A stretch of DNA of 44,580 bases from Magnetococcales bacterium (GCA_015228925.1 JADGCQ010000017.1:1-44580), one strand, 5' to 3'; shown: positions 34,743 to 44,177, numbered from the stretch's first letter. Numbers and translations are program-made. The notes: generated from the letters alone by a model not told the origin.

Positions 34743-36707
34743 CTATTCCAGTATTCCTGGCATTGTTGGGATCCAACGTTTGGGATCATGGGCTTGGAGG
34801 TCCAGCTTGAGCAGGGTGAACGGGCCGGCAATCCCATCGGCGAACAGACGATTTTCCTTCTGAAACCGCTGAAGACGTTCCTGAAGTTCCGGCCCGTAAA
34901 AGTCGGGGGTTGTCGTCATCAATGCCTGGGATTGGATCGTTGTCAGTTGGTTGCCCAGCCAGGCGATGTCTTGGCCCTGTTCTCCAGGGATCAGTCGGGA
35001 TTGACCGGCGGGTGTTGCGCGAAAAATCAGGGTAAAACTTCCCGGCCAGGAGGGATCGACTTCTGTAAAGGATAGCTCTTCCCTTTTGGAACCCAATACC
35101 AGGACGACCCGATTCTCGTTCATGCCGTTCACGACGGCATAATGATCTTTTCCTCCCCCGCTTTTCAGATGCAGCAAGACTGGAACACCCAGTTCCCTCA
35201 GGGTTGCCCAGCCACCTTTCTGGGTGTGGCACCGCAAGCCAAACGCGGCAATCTGATCACAGGTGGGCATCCCTTCCAACTCTGAAAGATCGGATCGCCA
35301 TAATCTCAGGAGGGTTTTTAGAGTCACGCCGTAACTGGTCGGATGTCCCGGATCGGCGAGGATGCTGTCCATTCGTGTGGTATCGGATTCGTGAATCTGG
35401 TGCTGGTCTGGATTGGGTGATGCGTCGGTCGTGGCCAGTTGGGACCACGCGATGTCGATCTTACCCTTGAAAGCCTCCCGCTCGGATGGAGATTCCATTG
35501 GCGGAATGACCCGCAATGGTTTGGGGTTGGGGAGCGATATGGTCATGGGTTTTATGATCGAGGATGTCGGGGGTATCGCTGGCAGGGGAGGCGCATTCTC
35601 CTTTTCAGGGATGATCGCTGGGGGGAGGGTGTTGTCAGGGATCGATGCAGATGGGTCCAGGGGCGGTATCACAGCGATGTTTGCGGCATTCGGTGGCGTT
35701 GCCTCGAAGATTGTCGGTGCCGGGGGATTTTTTATGGTTGAGATCGTGGTAGGGCTGGACACCTGGATATGTCCCCGGCCCATGTTCCATGGAACATGTA
35801 GGGAGGCATCCTGTATTCTTTCCCGACCGAGCCAGAGGAACCCAAGGACCAGAAATGCCGCTATCCCTGTCCAAAATCTCCAGCGCCGACGGGGATATCC
35901 GTGGCCAGCGATTTCTACCGCCGCCCGATGGATCGTCCTGATGCCGATACGTTTGCGGTTCAACGTGTAGGCACCCAGGAGTGCGCGGTCGCAGATTTGG
36001 TTGATCAGGCGTGGAATCCCTTTGGAATAATAATGTACCAAGCGCATGGCCAGAGGGCTAAACAGGGGGGCCGAACATCCAGCTACAGAGAGGCGATGAT
36101 GGATATAATGTTTTGTTTCCATGCCGTTGAATGGGGTGATATGAAAACGGGCGGTGATGCGCTGGTTGAATTGGCGTAACCCAGGCTGGGCGAGGATATC
36201 GAGCAATTCCGGTTGGCCAATCAGGACGATTTGCAGCAATTTATCGGTCGCCGTTTCCATATTGCTCAACATGCGAATCTGTTCCAAGAGGTCAAGGCTT
36301 AGATTTTGGGCTTCATCAAGAACCAGGATGGCCCTCTTCCCCTGAGCGTGGGCGGTGAGCAGAAAATGGTTCAACCGGTCAAACAAAGACTTCAATGTGG
36401 CATTCTCATGATCATAAGGGACTTCAAATTCGTCGCATATGGAAGCGATCAATTCCTGGGCTGTAAGACGGGGATTGAAGATCAAAGCCAAGGAGATATT
36501 GCTGGGTAATTGTTCAAACAAGCAGCGGGAAACGGTGGTTTTTCCGGTTCCCACCTCACCAGTCAGGAGAACGAAACCAATACTGTTTTGCAGGCTGAAA
36601 TACAGATGGGCCAAGGCTTCGCGGTGTCTTTGGCTCAAAAATAAAAAACGCGGGTTAGGCGTGATGGCAAAAGGGGATTCGTTCAATTTGAAGAATGATT
36701 GGTACAT
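34743..36707 (-). CDS. GspA/ExeA-like AAA+ ATPase (MshM-type) with wall-binding domain
   Basis: The 654-residue protein has an N-terminal ATPase domain with Walker A GEVGTGKTT (50-58) and Walker B DEAQNL (131-136). A long ATPase C-region follows, then a membrane helix (about 277-294) and a Pro/Ile-rich periplasmic spacer (about 300-420). Next is a C39-peptidase-like fold and a peptidoglycan-binding domain at the end (LQERLQRFQKENRLFADGIAGP). The C39-like part keeps a His (DHYAVV) but I see no catalytic cysteine, so it is likely inactive, as in other GspA proteins. GspA-GspB pairs open the wall for secretin assembly. It starts the whole minus-strand locus, and the gspB-like gene follows after 17 bases. 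Confidence 0.92.
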   Translation of the reverse strand: MYQSFFKLNESPFAITPNPRFLFLSQRHREALAHLYFSLQNSIGFVLLTGEVGTGKTTVSRCLFEQLPSNISLALIFNPRLTAQELIASICDEFEVPYDHENATLKSLFDRLNHFLLTAHAQGKRAILVLDEAQNLSLDLLEQIRMLSNMETATDKLLQIVLIGQPELLDILAQPGLRQFNQRITARFHITPFNGMETKHYIHHRLSVAGCSAPLFSPLAMRLVHYYSKGIPRLINQICDRALLGAYTLNRKRIGIRTIHRAAVEIAGHGYPRRRWRFWTGIAAFLVLGFLWLGRERIQDASLHVPWNMGRGHIQVSSPTTISTIKNPPAPTIFEATPPNAANIAVIPPLDPSASIPDNTLPPAIIPEKENAPPLPAIPPTSSIIKPMTISLPNPKPLRVIPPMESPSEREAFKGKIDIAWSQLATTDASPNPDQHQIHESDTTRMDSILADPGHPTSYGVTLKTLLRLWRSDLSELEGMPTCDQIAAFGLRCHTQKGGWATLRELGVPVLLHLKSGGGKDHYAVVNGMNENRVVLVLGSKREELSFTEVDPSWPGSFTLIFRATPAGQSRLIPGEQGQDIAWLGNQLTTIQSQALMTTTPDFYGPELQERLQRFQKENRLFADGIAGPFTLLKLDLQAHDPKRWIPTMPGILE

Positions 36708-37091
36708 GATGGGCGTTTCTTGATGCCTTGGACTAATCGTTTGATTTAGATGTATAAATTATGATAATGTTTTGAATCACGTTGTAAGTTATTCCCAAAT
36801 AGCGCAACAACGACTTGCAGAAGAGTATATTTCAAATCTTACGGCATGGATAGTGGCTTTGCCTTTTGAAAGGTTGCATGGTCATGATCATGATTGTCAC
36901 GGATTGTGAGAAAGTGGGGGCTTGGGATGCCCTCAAGGTGATTGTGATCGGTTCTTCGTGGTATGCTTCCAATAATAGTGGTAGATGACGCGCACGGAAG
37001 GGGCTAGAATGGGCTGCGATCCGTTCATGGTGGTTTGCCGTGTCGGTATCATGCTTGAGAAGATTATTCACTTGTTGCGAGGAGGTGGTTC
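36708..37091. other. Intergenic region between gspA-like gene and small protein gene
   Basis: There is no convincing gene. The two blocks diverge, so both promoters should lie here. The part beside gspA is AT-rich (36740-36830) and contains TAAATTATGATAATGT, which could carry the -10 box of the pilus operon. The minus-strand open frame at 36832-37071 is rich in His and Thr, has no ribosome-binding site and is rejected. Confidence 0.5.
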
Positions 37092-37334
37092 ATGATTCCT
37101 GAGGTCTTCGTCGAAGGTGTTGGTGAAATCAGTTTCAATCTTGGCATGGTGCGGATGAACCTTGTGGGCCTTTCCCAGGCCGAAAAAGATGATAAGGGAA
37201 ATCCAAAGCCGGAAAATCGCCAGCAGGTGATTATGTCACTGCGTGGTTTTCTGGTCTCGCTGGCGGCCATGCAGAATATGGCCGATAAGCTCACGGAAGC
37301 GGGTGTATTGAAAAAGAAAGATGCGGTGGCGTAA
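37092..37334 (+). CDS. Small conserved-looking protein, unknown function
   Basis: The 80-residue protein begins with MIPEVFVEGVGEISFNLGMV, which reads as a beta hairpin. After a charged loop it has a helix (RQQVIMSLRGFLVSLAAMQNMADKL) and a Lys-rich end. I do not recognise a family. AGGAGG lies seven bases before ATG 37092, so it looks translated. It is a single gene between the pilus locus and the H-NS-like gene, and a GC-rich hairpin at 37395-37428 follows it. It has no membrane segment and no signal peptide, so it is probably cytoplasmic. A shadow frame on the minus strand (37064-37294) is rejected. Confidence 0.75.
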   Translation: MIPEVFVEGVGEISFNLGMVRMNLVGLSQAEKDDKGNPKPENRQQVIMSLRGFLVSLAAMQNMADKLTEAGVLKKKDAVA

Positions 37335-37394
37335 GACGGTCAAACGTGGGGCGTCGGTGCCAGGGAGAACCGGGGTTGGTGCTGTGACGAACAC

Positions 37395-37428
37395 GCCCCG
37401 GACGAACCTTGGTGAAAGGGTCCGGGGC
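37395..37428. terminator. GC-rich hairpin between convergent genes
   Basis: The nine-base arms GCCCCGGAC (37395-37403) and GTCCGGGGC (37420-37428) pair perfectly around a 16-base loop. It separates the small protein gene (plus) from the H-NS-like gene (minus). No T-run follows, so termination by itself is uncertain. Confidence 0.55.
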
Positions 37429-37569
37429 ATGGTCTTGTGAACAGGGGCGCAGAGAACACGGTTTACGCATCAAAAACGCCAGGAAAGGCTTGCACTCGGA
37501 TCGGGATGGGATGATCCAGGGCTAGGAATCATGTAGGCTCTAACAATACCTTAAAGCCGATGGGTTGGC

Positions 37570-37926
37570 TCAGGCGGGATTGTTGATCAAGAATTCTTCG
37601 CGGCTACGTCCGTTGTTTTCGTATGCACGCAACCATTTTGGTGTCGGCCCTTTACCACTCCATGTTTGATCGTGATTTTGAGGATCACGATATTTTGGGG
37701 GAAGTTTTAATCCTTTGTCGCTCCTTGTCATCCGGCCCGTTTGGTTTTCAATGAACTCTTCGATCGATTCATAACCGGCGACTTTCGCCAGATCGTTCAT
37801 CTGTGAACGGATTTGTTTGGATTTTTCGCGGCGTTTCTTTTTGATAATAGCATCAATATCGGCACTCAAGGTGACCAGTTCCTCCAGTGGCAGATTTTCA
37901 AAATCGGAACCGTGTATTGTCTTCAT
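37570..37926 (-). CDS. H-NS family nucleoid-associated protein
   Basis: The 118-residue protein has the N-terminal helical oligomerisation region of the H-NS/HvrA family (about 12-60, LEELVTLSADIDAIIKKKRREK). The C-terminal AT-hook-like DNA-binding motif follows: KYRDPQNHDQTWSGKGPTPKWL (about 78-99), the family's TWxGxGxxPxW signature. H-NS proteins silence AT-rich, horizontally acquired DNA and coat the nucleoid. ATG 37926 follows GAGGAAAG. It is a lone gene with a divergent neighbour (icd). The AT-rich gap inside the nearby pilus locus is an obvious candidate target, an inference only. Confidence 0.93.
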   Translation of the reverse strand: MKTIHGSDFENLPLEELVTLSADIDAIIKKKRREKSKQIRSQMNDLAKVAGYESIEEFIENQTGRMTRSDKGLKLPPKYRDPQNHDQTWSGKGPTPKWLRAYENNGRSREEFLINNPA

Positions 37927-38255
37927 GGAACTTTCCTCGACATAAGAATTTTGGGGAATGGGGGTTAGATTGGGTTATTTCCAAAATGATACTGAGCTTC
38001 AAGGATCCGCAGTATAGCGAATGTGCATAGCATAGTCAACTTTGTGAATAATTTTCCATCCATCTTTGCAAAGAATGTTTGCCAGTAATGAATTTATGCG
38101 AAAAACGTGAGACAGTGTGATCGTACTGGAACGCACGGATACTCTGGAGTATGGTTGGATAGTGGCGGTTGCGCCTATCGAGTATCGGTGGTTTATTGGG
38201 TTGTAGCATTGGCATCCGGGAAGTGTGAAGAAATCCACCCATGTTGGAGGTACCC
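37927..38255. other. Intergenic region between hns-like gene and icd
   Basis: There is no convincing gene. The part next to the H-NS-like gene is AT-rich and should hold its promoter. A short perfect inverted repeat ATACTC-TG-GAGTAT lies at 38138-38151, about 100 bases before icd. It might be an operator for icd, but I have no match to a known regulator. Confidence 0.45.
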
Positions 38256-40499
38256 ATGTCAGAAGAGTTGATGCTGGTTCGGCCAGATATTATTTACACC
38301 AAGGTCGATGAGGCGCCAGAACTTGCGAGCGCATCATTGCTTCCTATCGTTCGTGAATATTTACAAAAGGCGGGAATCACCGTCGGGACGAAAGATATCT
38401 CATTGGCTTCGCGAATTATTGCCAGCTTTCCAGAAAGGATGACCGGATCGCAAAAACGGGCGGACGATTTGCGGGAGCTGGGCCTATTGGTGACGACACC
38501 GGAGGCCAATGTGATTAAATTGCCCAATATCAGCGCATCGATCCCCCAATTGAAAGAAGCGATTCGTGAACTCCAAGGAAAGGGATATGCACTGCCCGAT
38601 TATCCCGAAAATCCCAAGACACCAGAGGAAAAAACCAATAAAGCCAAATATGATAAAATTAAAGGGAGTGCCGTGAATCCGGTGTTGCGGGAGGGGAATT
38701 CGGACCGTCGAGTCCCCAGGTCGGTCAAGGAGTTTGCCCGGAGGAATCCCCATTCCATGGGGGGGTGGCGGCAGGATTCCAAAACGCATGTGGCGACCAT
38801 GACATCCGGCGATTTTTTCGCCAATGAAAAATCCATCAACGTGACCGAGGCGTGCGCGGGGGCGGCAAAAATTGAATTTGTCGCGCAAAATGGCACGGTC
38901 TCAACGTTAAAGGATCATCTTGTGTTTCCCCGTGGAACGGTGGTCGATGCCACGTTCATGAGTCGCAGACGATTGATTGATTTTCTGGAGGAGCAGATTC
39001 AACAGGCCAAGCAGCAGGGGGTATTATTTTCACTGCACATGAAGGCTACGATGATGAAAGTCTCCGATCCCATCATCTTTGGCCATGCCGTCAGGGTCTA
39101 TTTTAAAGAGGTGTTTGAAAAACATGCCCAGACATTGGCACAACAGCATGTCGATCCCAATCATGGATTGGGTGATCTCCTGGCCAAGATTCAAGCCCTG
39201 CCTCCCCAGAGCAAACAAGATATCGAGGCAGATATTCGGGCGTGTATGGAAACCCAGCCTCCACTCTACATGGTGAACTCCGATAAGGGGATCACCAACC
39301 TTCATGTCCCCAGCGATGTTATTATCGACGCATCCATGCCCGCTTTGATTCGTGCCGGGGGCAAAGGGTGGGGCCCCGACGGTCAGCTCCAGGATGTCAA
39401 ATGTGTGGTTCCAGATAGCAGTTATGCGGGCATTTATCAGGCGACCATTGATTTTTGCAAAGAACATGGTGCCTTTAACCCGGTAACCATGGGTAGCGTT
39501 GCCAATGTGGGTCTTATGGCCCAAAAAGCCGAAGAGTATGGCTCCCATGGTACTACTTTTCTATCTCCTGGCGCGGGGATTATTCGAGTCGTGAATGATC
39601 ACGGGGATATCCTGCTACACCATGAGGTGGAAGAGGGGGATATCTGGCGGTTGTGTCAAACTCGGGATGAAGCGATCCGCGATTGGGTAAAACTGGCCGT
39701 TGAGCGCGCCCGAATCAGTGCTACGCCCGCTATTTTTTGGTTGGACGAAAAACGGGCGCATGACGCTGAGTTGATCAAAAAAATTCAGATTTATTTTAAG
39801 GATCATGATATCCAAGGATTGGATATGCGCATCATGGCACCCCATGAGGCGACGCGCCTATCCTTGCAACGTGCTTTCGATGGGTTGGATACCATTTCTG
39901 TCACGGGCAATATTCTCCGGGATTATAATACCGATTTATTTCCTATTCTTGAAGTCGGTACCAGTGCCAAAATGCTTTCTATCGTTCCGCTGATGCAGGG
40001 GGGGGGACTGTTTGAAACGGGTGCTGGTGGTTCAGCACCCAAACTGGTGCAGCAATTTCTTGAAGAGGGGCATTTACGTTGGGATTCCCTGGGAGAATTT
40101 GCGGCACTGGCGGCTTCTTTGGATCATCTGAGTCGTACCTCTCAAAATTCCAAGGCGGCATTGATGGCCAAAACATTGGATCAGGCGACAGAGCAGGTAT
40201 TGGTCAATAACAAGTCACCCAAATCTCGTAAAGGGGAACTGGATAATCGCGGAAGTCATTATTATTTGGCACTGTATTGGGCACAGGCACTGGCTGCACA
40301 GGATGAGGATCTGGAACTGAATAGGATCTTCACTCCCATCGCCGCCCAGCTTGAACAAAGACAGGCGCAGATCTTGGATGAACTGCATGCAGCTCAGAAA
40401 GTTCCGGTCGATTTGGGTGGATATTATTTTCCCGATCCGGCCAAACTGGCGGCAGTCATGCGTCCCAGTCAGACGTTCAATGCCATCATCGGGCCTTGA
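38256..40499 (+). CDS. icd: NADP-dependent isocitrate dehydrogenase, monomeric type
   Basis: This TCA-cycle enzyme converts isocitrate to 2-oxoglutarate, making NADPH. The 747-residue product matches the monomeric class (about 740 residues), not the 420-residue dimeric class. Class motifs are visible throughout: [112 protein letters not shown] and [20 protein letters not shown] 38256 is chosen because GGAGGT lies seven bases upstream; an in-frame TTG at 38241 is weaker. 2-oxoglutarate from this reaction feeds GltBD and is sensed by the PII protein, both encoded in the window. Confidence 0.97.
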   Translation: MSEELMLVRPDIIYTKVDEAPELASASLLPIVREYLQKAGITVGTKDISLASRIIASFPERMTGSQKRADDLRELGLLVTTPEANVIKLPNISASIPQLKEAIRELQGKGYALPDYPENPKTPEEKTNKAKYDKIKGSAVNPVLREGNSDRRVPRSVKEFARRNPHSMGGWRQDSKTHVATMTSGDFFANEKSINVTEACAGAAKIEFVAQNGTVSTLKDHLVFPRGTVVDATFMSRRRLIDFLEEQIQQAKQQGVLFSLHMKATMMKVSDPIIFGHAVRVYFKEVFEKHAQTLAQQHVDPNHGLGDLLAKIQALPPQSKQDIEADIRACMETQPPLYMVNSDKGITNLHVPSDVIIDASMPALIRAGGKGWGPDGQLQDVKCVVPDSSYAGIYQATIDFCKEHGAFNPVTMGSVANVGLMAQKAEEYGSHGTTFLSPGAGIIRVVNDHGDILLHHEVEEGDIWRLCQTRDEAIRDWVKLAVERARISATPAIFWLDEKRAHDAELIKKIQIYFKDHDIQGLDMRIMAPHEATRLSLQRAFDGLDTISVTGNILRDYNTDLFPILEVGTSAKMLSIVPLMQGGGLFETGAGGSAPKLVQQFLEEGHLRWDSLGEFAALAASLDHLSRTSQNSKAALMAKTLDQATEQVLVNNKSPKSRKGELDNRGSHYYLALYWAQALAAQDEDLELNRIFTPIAAQLEQRQAQILDELHAAQKVPVDLGGYYFPDPAKLAAVMRPSQTFNAIIGP

Positions 40500-40518
40500 T
40501 CCCGATCCTTGGTGTCCG

Positions 40519-40550
40519 CCAGAGGGGGGATCATTCTCCCCCCTGGTCTT
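40519..40550. terminator. Terminator after icd
   Basis: The strong G/C hairpin has GGGGGG (40524-40529) paired with CCCCCC (40538-40543), flanked by A-T and CC-GG pairs with a two-base bulge. It is followed on the plus strand by TCTTTC. It lies 20 bases after the icd stop codon and could also serve the convergent small gene. Confidence 0.65.
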
Positions 40551-40566
40551 TCATGCGTGTGGTCTT

Positions 40567-40785
40567 TCAGGGGGTTTGAAAGGGTTCTCCAACCCACACC
40601 GTGTCGCTGCCAAAGGGATCGACACGTTCAAATTGACGGATCGTGGCATGGGGAAAACCGCTGATGCGCTGCACCTTGTTGGTTGGACGAAACGCTTGAT
40701 ATTCAAACCATTCACGGGAAAATTGGATACCGGCCAGTTCTCCTGAAGATTGTTTCGCATACAGAGTGATCACTTCCATGGTCAT
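40567..40785 (-). CDS. Small hypothetical protein
   Basis: The 72-residue product (MTMEVITLYAKQSSGELAG) has a balanced composition with a likely beta-rich fold (SREWFEYQAF, DPFGSDTVWVGEPF). I do not recognise a family. ATG 40785 follows GGGAAAG, a fair ribosome-binding site; ATG 40779 is a second start. It is convergent with icd, and the icd terminator lies just beyond its stop. It may be real, but without homologues I cannot be sure. Confidence 0.5.
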   Translation of the reverse strand: MTMEVITLYAKQSSGELAGIQFSREWFEYQAFRPTNKVQRISGFPHATIRQFERVDPFGSDTVWVGEPFQTP

Positions 40786-40880
40786 GACTTTCCCGTTGGT
40801 TGAAAAAAAAGAGCGACGGCGATGGCCATAAGGATGCGACCATTACCGATAAAATGAATGATGTGCCGTTTTATGGTGAA

Positions 40881-41078
40881 TTACAATGAAGCAAACCCGT
40901 TGAGCTTTTGATCCAACCGGCGTTCAATCTGGCCAAGAAGTTGCTCAAAGCTGTTATTGCTGTTTTTTTCGATGGTTCTTATGCCGCCGTATTGCTGATT
41001 GGCGGGCTGGATGGCCTTGGTTGTCCAATCTGGCGTTTGTGGAATGCGTATCGCTGGAAAAAAGCCTGGAACCTGCAT
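40881..41078 (-). CDS. Small hypothetical protein
   Basis: The 65-residue product begins MQVPGFFPAIRIPQTPDW. A Gln/Asn-rich segment leads to a helix (FEQLLGQIERRLDQKLNGF). I know no family. ATG 41078 has GGAGGG upstream with a short spacing of four; ATG 41093 would add five residues. It overlaps a plus-strand open frame that looks like a shadow. It is on the same strand as the neighbour at 40567-40785, which starts 95 bases beyond its stop codon. Confidence 0.45.
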   Translation of the reverse strand: MQVPGFFPAIRIPQTPDWTTKAIQPANQQYGGIRTIEKNSNNSFEQLLGQIERRLDQKLNGFASL

Positions 41079-41309
41079 GATACCCTCCGACATGGTAATG
41101 AGCTGTCGGGGGAGGGATTTGCATTTTCTGGTCCAAAGAGGATTGTAAAATAATCTATAACAAAATCAATATAATACGTTAATTTTTTGGGGCTGTGCCA
41201 TGCAGTTGAACCTTAGAATGGAGCAGGGCTTTGCCAATTTTTCGACGTTCGGTGGGGGGGCCGTAATCGCCCATGGGTGGTATGGTTGGGACGATGAGGG
41301 ATGGCCCCA

Positions 41310-42218
41310 TCATTTGTTAAATTTTCGTATGATGGCATCCCGGACATTAAATTCACGCTCCAGGATTGACACGGTGTCGATGGCCTCCTGTCGCTGGGAA
41401 AAAAAACCGGCGCAAAGGCGGAGCAGGTTTTTCCCATCTTTTTGGAATTGTTGCCGAAATGTTGGTATGGACGATGAAGCCAATCGTGCTTCGATTTCTT
41501 TGGTTTTTTCGTCCGAGGCGAAGGTTCCGATATAAAGGATGAAACGCTCTTCATGGAGTTGTTTCATTCGTTGGACTTGGGGATCGTTGGGTGCCAGACT
41601 CGTCAAGCGGGCGATGAGTGCTTGGATCGCGGAGGTTTCTTTGCGTTGCTCCGAAGGGATTTTACGCAGGTGGTTGAGTACCTGTTCGACCCCTTCATGA
41701 ACCTTGTCCGGGGTCAGATTGACAGCTAAGTCGGATGGTGCCGGGGCGGGAGGTTTTATCGAATCTTCTGCAACGGGTTTTTTATCCGCTGGTTTGGTCC
41801 GTTCTTGAAGTTGTGCCAACTCTTTTTTGAGTTGATTGCGTTCCTGCAACAATGTTTCACACGGTGGTTTTGCAGAACTTGTGGTTTGGGACTTCACGGT
41901 GTTGTCACGCAACGGGGTCAATCGGACCAATCCCGACCATTCTTGACCCTGGACATCCACCGTGCCATGCGCCCCCAGATAGCCCGGGGCGGTGACCGAA
42001 ACGTGATAACGCCCTTCGGGGAGGGTGATTGGTTCGACATAGGGTTCGCGCAGTTCTCGAATCTGAACCTGGGCGTTGATGGGGTCGGTCAACAGGTTGA
42101 ACCGGGTGCCAGCAACCTGGGCCTCTTCGGCGAAGCCAGGCACCACCCCGTGGAGACTTGCCACGGGAATCCAGATGACCATCCCCAGGATTCCTATCGT
42201 TATTCCACGCCAGTTCAT
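41310..42218 (-). CDS. Envelope protein with PEGA-like and SPOR-like domains
   Basis: The 302-residue protein has an N-terminal signal peptide or anchor (residues 5-30). A PEGA-like beta domain covers about 40-105 (FNLLTDPINAQVQI, TLPEGRYHVSVTAPGYLGA) and is followed by a coiled-coil/Pro-Lys-rich linker. The C-terminal region (about 225-302) resembles a SPOR domain (RFILYIGTFASDEKTKEIEARL, FQKDGKNLLRLCAGFFSQRQEA). SPOR domains bind denuded septal glycan and PEGA domains occur in surface and signalling proteins, so an envelope role at wall or division sites is likely. ATG 42218 follows AAGGAC. It is a lone gene between the small hypotheticals and amtB. Confidence 0.8.
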   Translation of the reverse strand: MNWRGITIGILGMVIWIPVASLHGVVPGFAEEAQVAGTRFNLLTDPINAQVQIRELREPYVEPITLPEGRYHVSVTAPGYLGAHGTVDVQGQEWSGLVRLTPLRDNTVKSQTTSSAKPPCETLLQERNQLKKELAQLQERTKPADKKPVAEDSIKPPAPAPSDLAVNLTPDKVHEGVEQVLNHLRKIPSEQRKETSAIQALIARLTSLAPNDPQVQRMKQLHEERFILYIGTFASDEKTKEIEARLASSSIPTFRQQFQKDGKNLLRLCAGFFSQRQEAIDTVSILEREFNVRDAIIRKFNK

Positions 42219-42350
42219 GATCGGTGCCGGTCCTTAGGAAATTGAAAATTTTTGATTGATGAACGTTTAAACACGCATCTTAAACCAACAATCTGAAAAA
42301 ATGAACTTGTCGTTTTGGGGTACGATGATTTTTACGGCGACACAACGCAA

Positions 42351-42382
42351 AAGGCCGGGATCTTTGAGAGCATCCCGGCCTT
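42351..42382 (-). terminator. Rho-independent terminator of glnK-amtB
   Basis: The eleven-base arms AAGGCCGGGAT (42351-42361) and ATCCCGGCCTT (42372-42382) pair perfectly around a ten-base loop. On the minus strand the hairpin is followed by TTTTGCG-type sequence. It lies 27 bases after the amtB stop codon. Confidence 0.88.
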
Positions 42383-42408
42383 AAGGGTCACATCATGTCA
42401 TGCTCGAC

Positions 42409-43710
42409 TTACATGCTGTAGCCCCTTTCATCGTGGAGGGAAATATCCAATCCCATGGTTTCTTGCTCTTCATCGACCCGGAGTCCCATGATAGCACCGA
42501 CGATTTTCAGGATGATGAAGGTTGCCACGGCGCAGTATACGATGGTCGCCGCGACCCCCAACGATTGTGCCATAATTTGTTGCCCCATGGTTTCGATACC
42601 ACTTGCAAACCCTTTGCCTCCCAGTTCTTTGGCGGCAAACACACCCGTGAGTATCGAACCCACGATGCCACCGATACCATGAACCCCAAAGGCGTCCAGC
42701 GAATCATCATACCCCATGCTCCGCTTCAGCGATGTGGCACCCAGGAAGCATATGATCCCTGCTGCGGCTCCGATGGCCAGCGAACCGATGGGACCGACAT
42801 AACCGGAAGCGGGGGTTATGGCGACCAGTCCAGCCACGGCACCGGTTACGATACCCAGTGCGCTGGGTTTTCCATGACGCATCCACTCCATGAACATCCA
42901 GGCGATGGCTGCGGTTGCCGTGGCGATTTGTGTGACTGCCATCGCCATCCCGGCGGTGCCATCAGCCGCCAATTCCGATCCGGCATTGAAACCAAACCAA
43001 CCGACCCAGAGCATCCCTGCCCCCATGACCGTCAGCGGCAGATTGTGGGGGGGCATATGCATGGTTGGATAGCCTTTACGTTTGCCCAGCACCAGGGCAC
43101 AGACCAACCCGGCGATCCCGGCGTTGACGTGTACCACGGTCCCTCCGGCAAAATCCAAAACCCCTTTCGCCCCCATCCATCCACCACCCCAGGCCCAGTG
43201 ACATACCGGCGCATAGACGATTGTAATCCACAGAGTCAGAAACACCAGCATTGAAGAAAACTTCATCCGTTCAGCAAAGGCACCGACGATCAGTGCCGGG
43301 GTGATGATGGCAAAGGTCATTTGAAAAATGACAAAAACGGTTGTCGGGATTGTCCCTTTGATTGAATCGACTCCGATCCCCAGGAGAAAGAGGTTCTCAA
43401 GTCCTCCAATCCATGGGTTCAATTCGCCACCATCCGTAAACGACAGCGTGTAGACAAAAATGGTCCACAGCACCGACATCAATGCGGTAATCGCAAAACA
43501 CTGCATAAGAACGGACAACACATTTTTGGAGCGCACCATCCCGGCATAGAACAGCGACAAGCCTGGTATGGTCATGAACAATACCAGGGCGGTAGAGGTC
43601 AGCATCCAGGCGGTGTCTCCAGAGTTCAACACATTTTCCGCATGGGCATAGCCGGGTGTTAGTGCTAGCCCCGCCAATGTTAAAAGAACGCTATTTTTAA
43701 GGGTTTTCAT
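42409..43710 (-). CDS. amtB: Ammonium transporter AmtB
   Basis: AmtB is a trimeric inner-membrane channel that brings in ammonium under nitrogen shortage and is blocked by the PII protein. The 433-residue precursor has a signal peptide (to about AHA) and eleven membrane helices. Family motifs are visible as AWMLTSTALVLFMTIPGLSLFY, WAWGGGWMGAKGVLDFAGGTVVHVNAG and LGWVGWFGFNAGS-like LWVGWFGFNAGS. His residues of the conduction pore lie in VVHVNAG and GVHGIGG. I chose ATG 43710 because GAGGAGGT sits upstream; a further upstream start adds only MRRYR. The C-terminal tail (MGLRVDEEQETMGLDISLH) is the PII-contacting tail. It follows glnK by 22 bases. Confidence 0.96.
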   Translation of the reverse strand: MKTLKNSVLLTLAGLALTPGYAHAENVLNSGDTAWMLTSTALVLFMTIPGLSLFYAGMVRSKNVLSVLMQCFAITALMSVLWTIFVYTLSFTDGGELNPWIGGLENLFLLGIGVDSIKGTIPTTVFVIFQMTFAIITPALIVGAFAERMKFSSMLVFLTLWITIVYAPVCHWAWGGGWMGAKGVLDFAGGTVVHVNAGIAGLVCALVLGKRKGYPTMHMPPHNLPLTVMGAGMLWVGWFGFNAGSELAADGTAGMAMAVTQIATATAAIAWMFMEWMRHGKPSALGIVTGAVAGLVAITPASGYVGPIGSLAIGAAAGIICFLGATSLKRSMGYDDSLDAFGVHGIGGIVGSILTGVFAAKELGGKGFASGIETMGQQIMAQSLGVAATIVYCAVATFIILKIVGAIMGLRVDEEQETMGLDISLHDERGYSM

Positions 43711-43732
43711 TCGATACCTCCTCATCTTTCTC

Positions 43733-44071
43733 TTAAAGGACGCCTGGACCCGATTCGCCCGTTCTCAGGCGAACCGCGTGTTCGATATTCAGGACAAACA
43801 GTTTGCCATCCCCAATCTTTCCTGTGGCTCCCGAGGTACGAATGGCCTCAATGACCTGATCGAGTACAGCATCGTTGACCGCAACTTCCACCTTAATTTT
43901 TGGAAGAAAATCCACCTGGTATTCGGCACCCCGGTATAATTCGGTGTGTCCCTTTTGTCGCCCAAAACCGCGCACCTCCGAAACGGTCATGCCGGTCACT
44001 CCAACAGCCATCAGAGCTTCCCGAACATCGTCCTGCTTAAATGGTTTAATGATTGCGATGACCCACTTCAT
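43733..44071 (-). CDS. glnK: Nitrogen regulatory protein P-II (GlnK type)
   Basis: PII proteins sense 2-oxoglutarate and ATP/ADP and control AmtB, glutamine synthetase and nitrogen regulators. The 112-residue protein has the family N-terminus MKWVIAIIKPFKQDDVREAL, the T-loop with the uridylylation site Tyr51 (RGAEYQVDF), and the Walker-like TGKIGDGKLFV. Pairing with amtB identifies it as GlnK. ATG 44071 is the start, with GGGAGA upstream; the longer frame to 44113 is not PII-like. A good sigma-54 promoter lies about 100 bases upstream, as expected for nitrogen-starvation control. Confidence 0.95.
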   Translation of the reverse strand: MKWVIAIIKPFKQDDVREALMAVGVTGMTVSEVRGFGRQKGHTELYRGAEYQVDFLPKIKVEVAVNDAVLDQVIEAIRTSGATGKIGDGKLFVLNIEHAVRLRTGESGPGVL

Positions 44072-44177
44072 GATCCGTCTCCCTTCCAAAGGCCCCATCA
44101 GGAAGTTATCCAATACCGGGGGCTGTTTCCACTGGGTTGTTGGGTTACAGTACGACTCCCTTATGAAGTGTCATTTG

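Noticed and set aside
34743-35400. Active C39 peptidase domain (bacteriocin-type) in the GspA-like protein
   Set aside because: The position of the catalytic cysteine is not occupied by Cys, as in other GspA proteins, so a processing peptidase is unlikely.
36832-37071. Minus-strand open frame of 79 codons upstream of the small protein gene
   Set aside because: There is no ribosome-binding site, the composition is His/Thr-rich, and it would cover the promoter region.
40908-41153. Plus-strand open frame of 81 codons
   Set aside because: It overlaps the minus-strand small frame, which looks more protein-like; its hydrophobic start has no ribosome-binding site.
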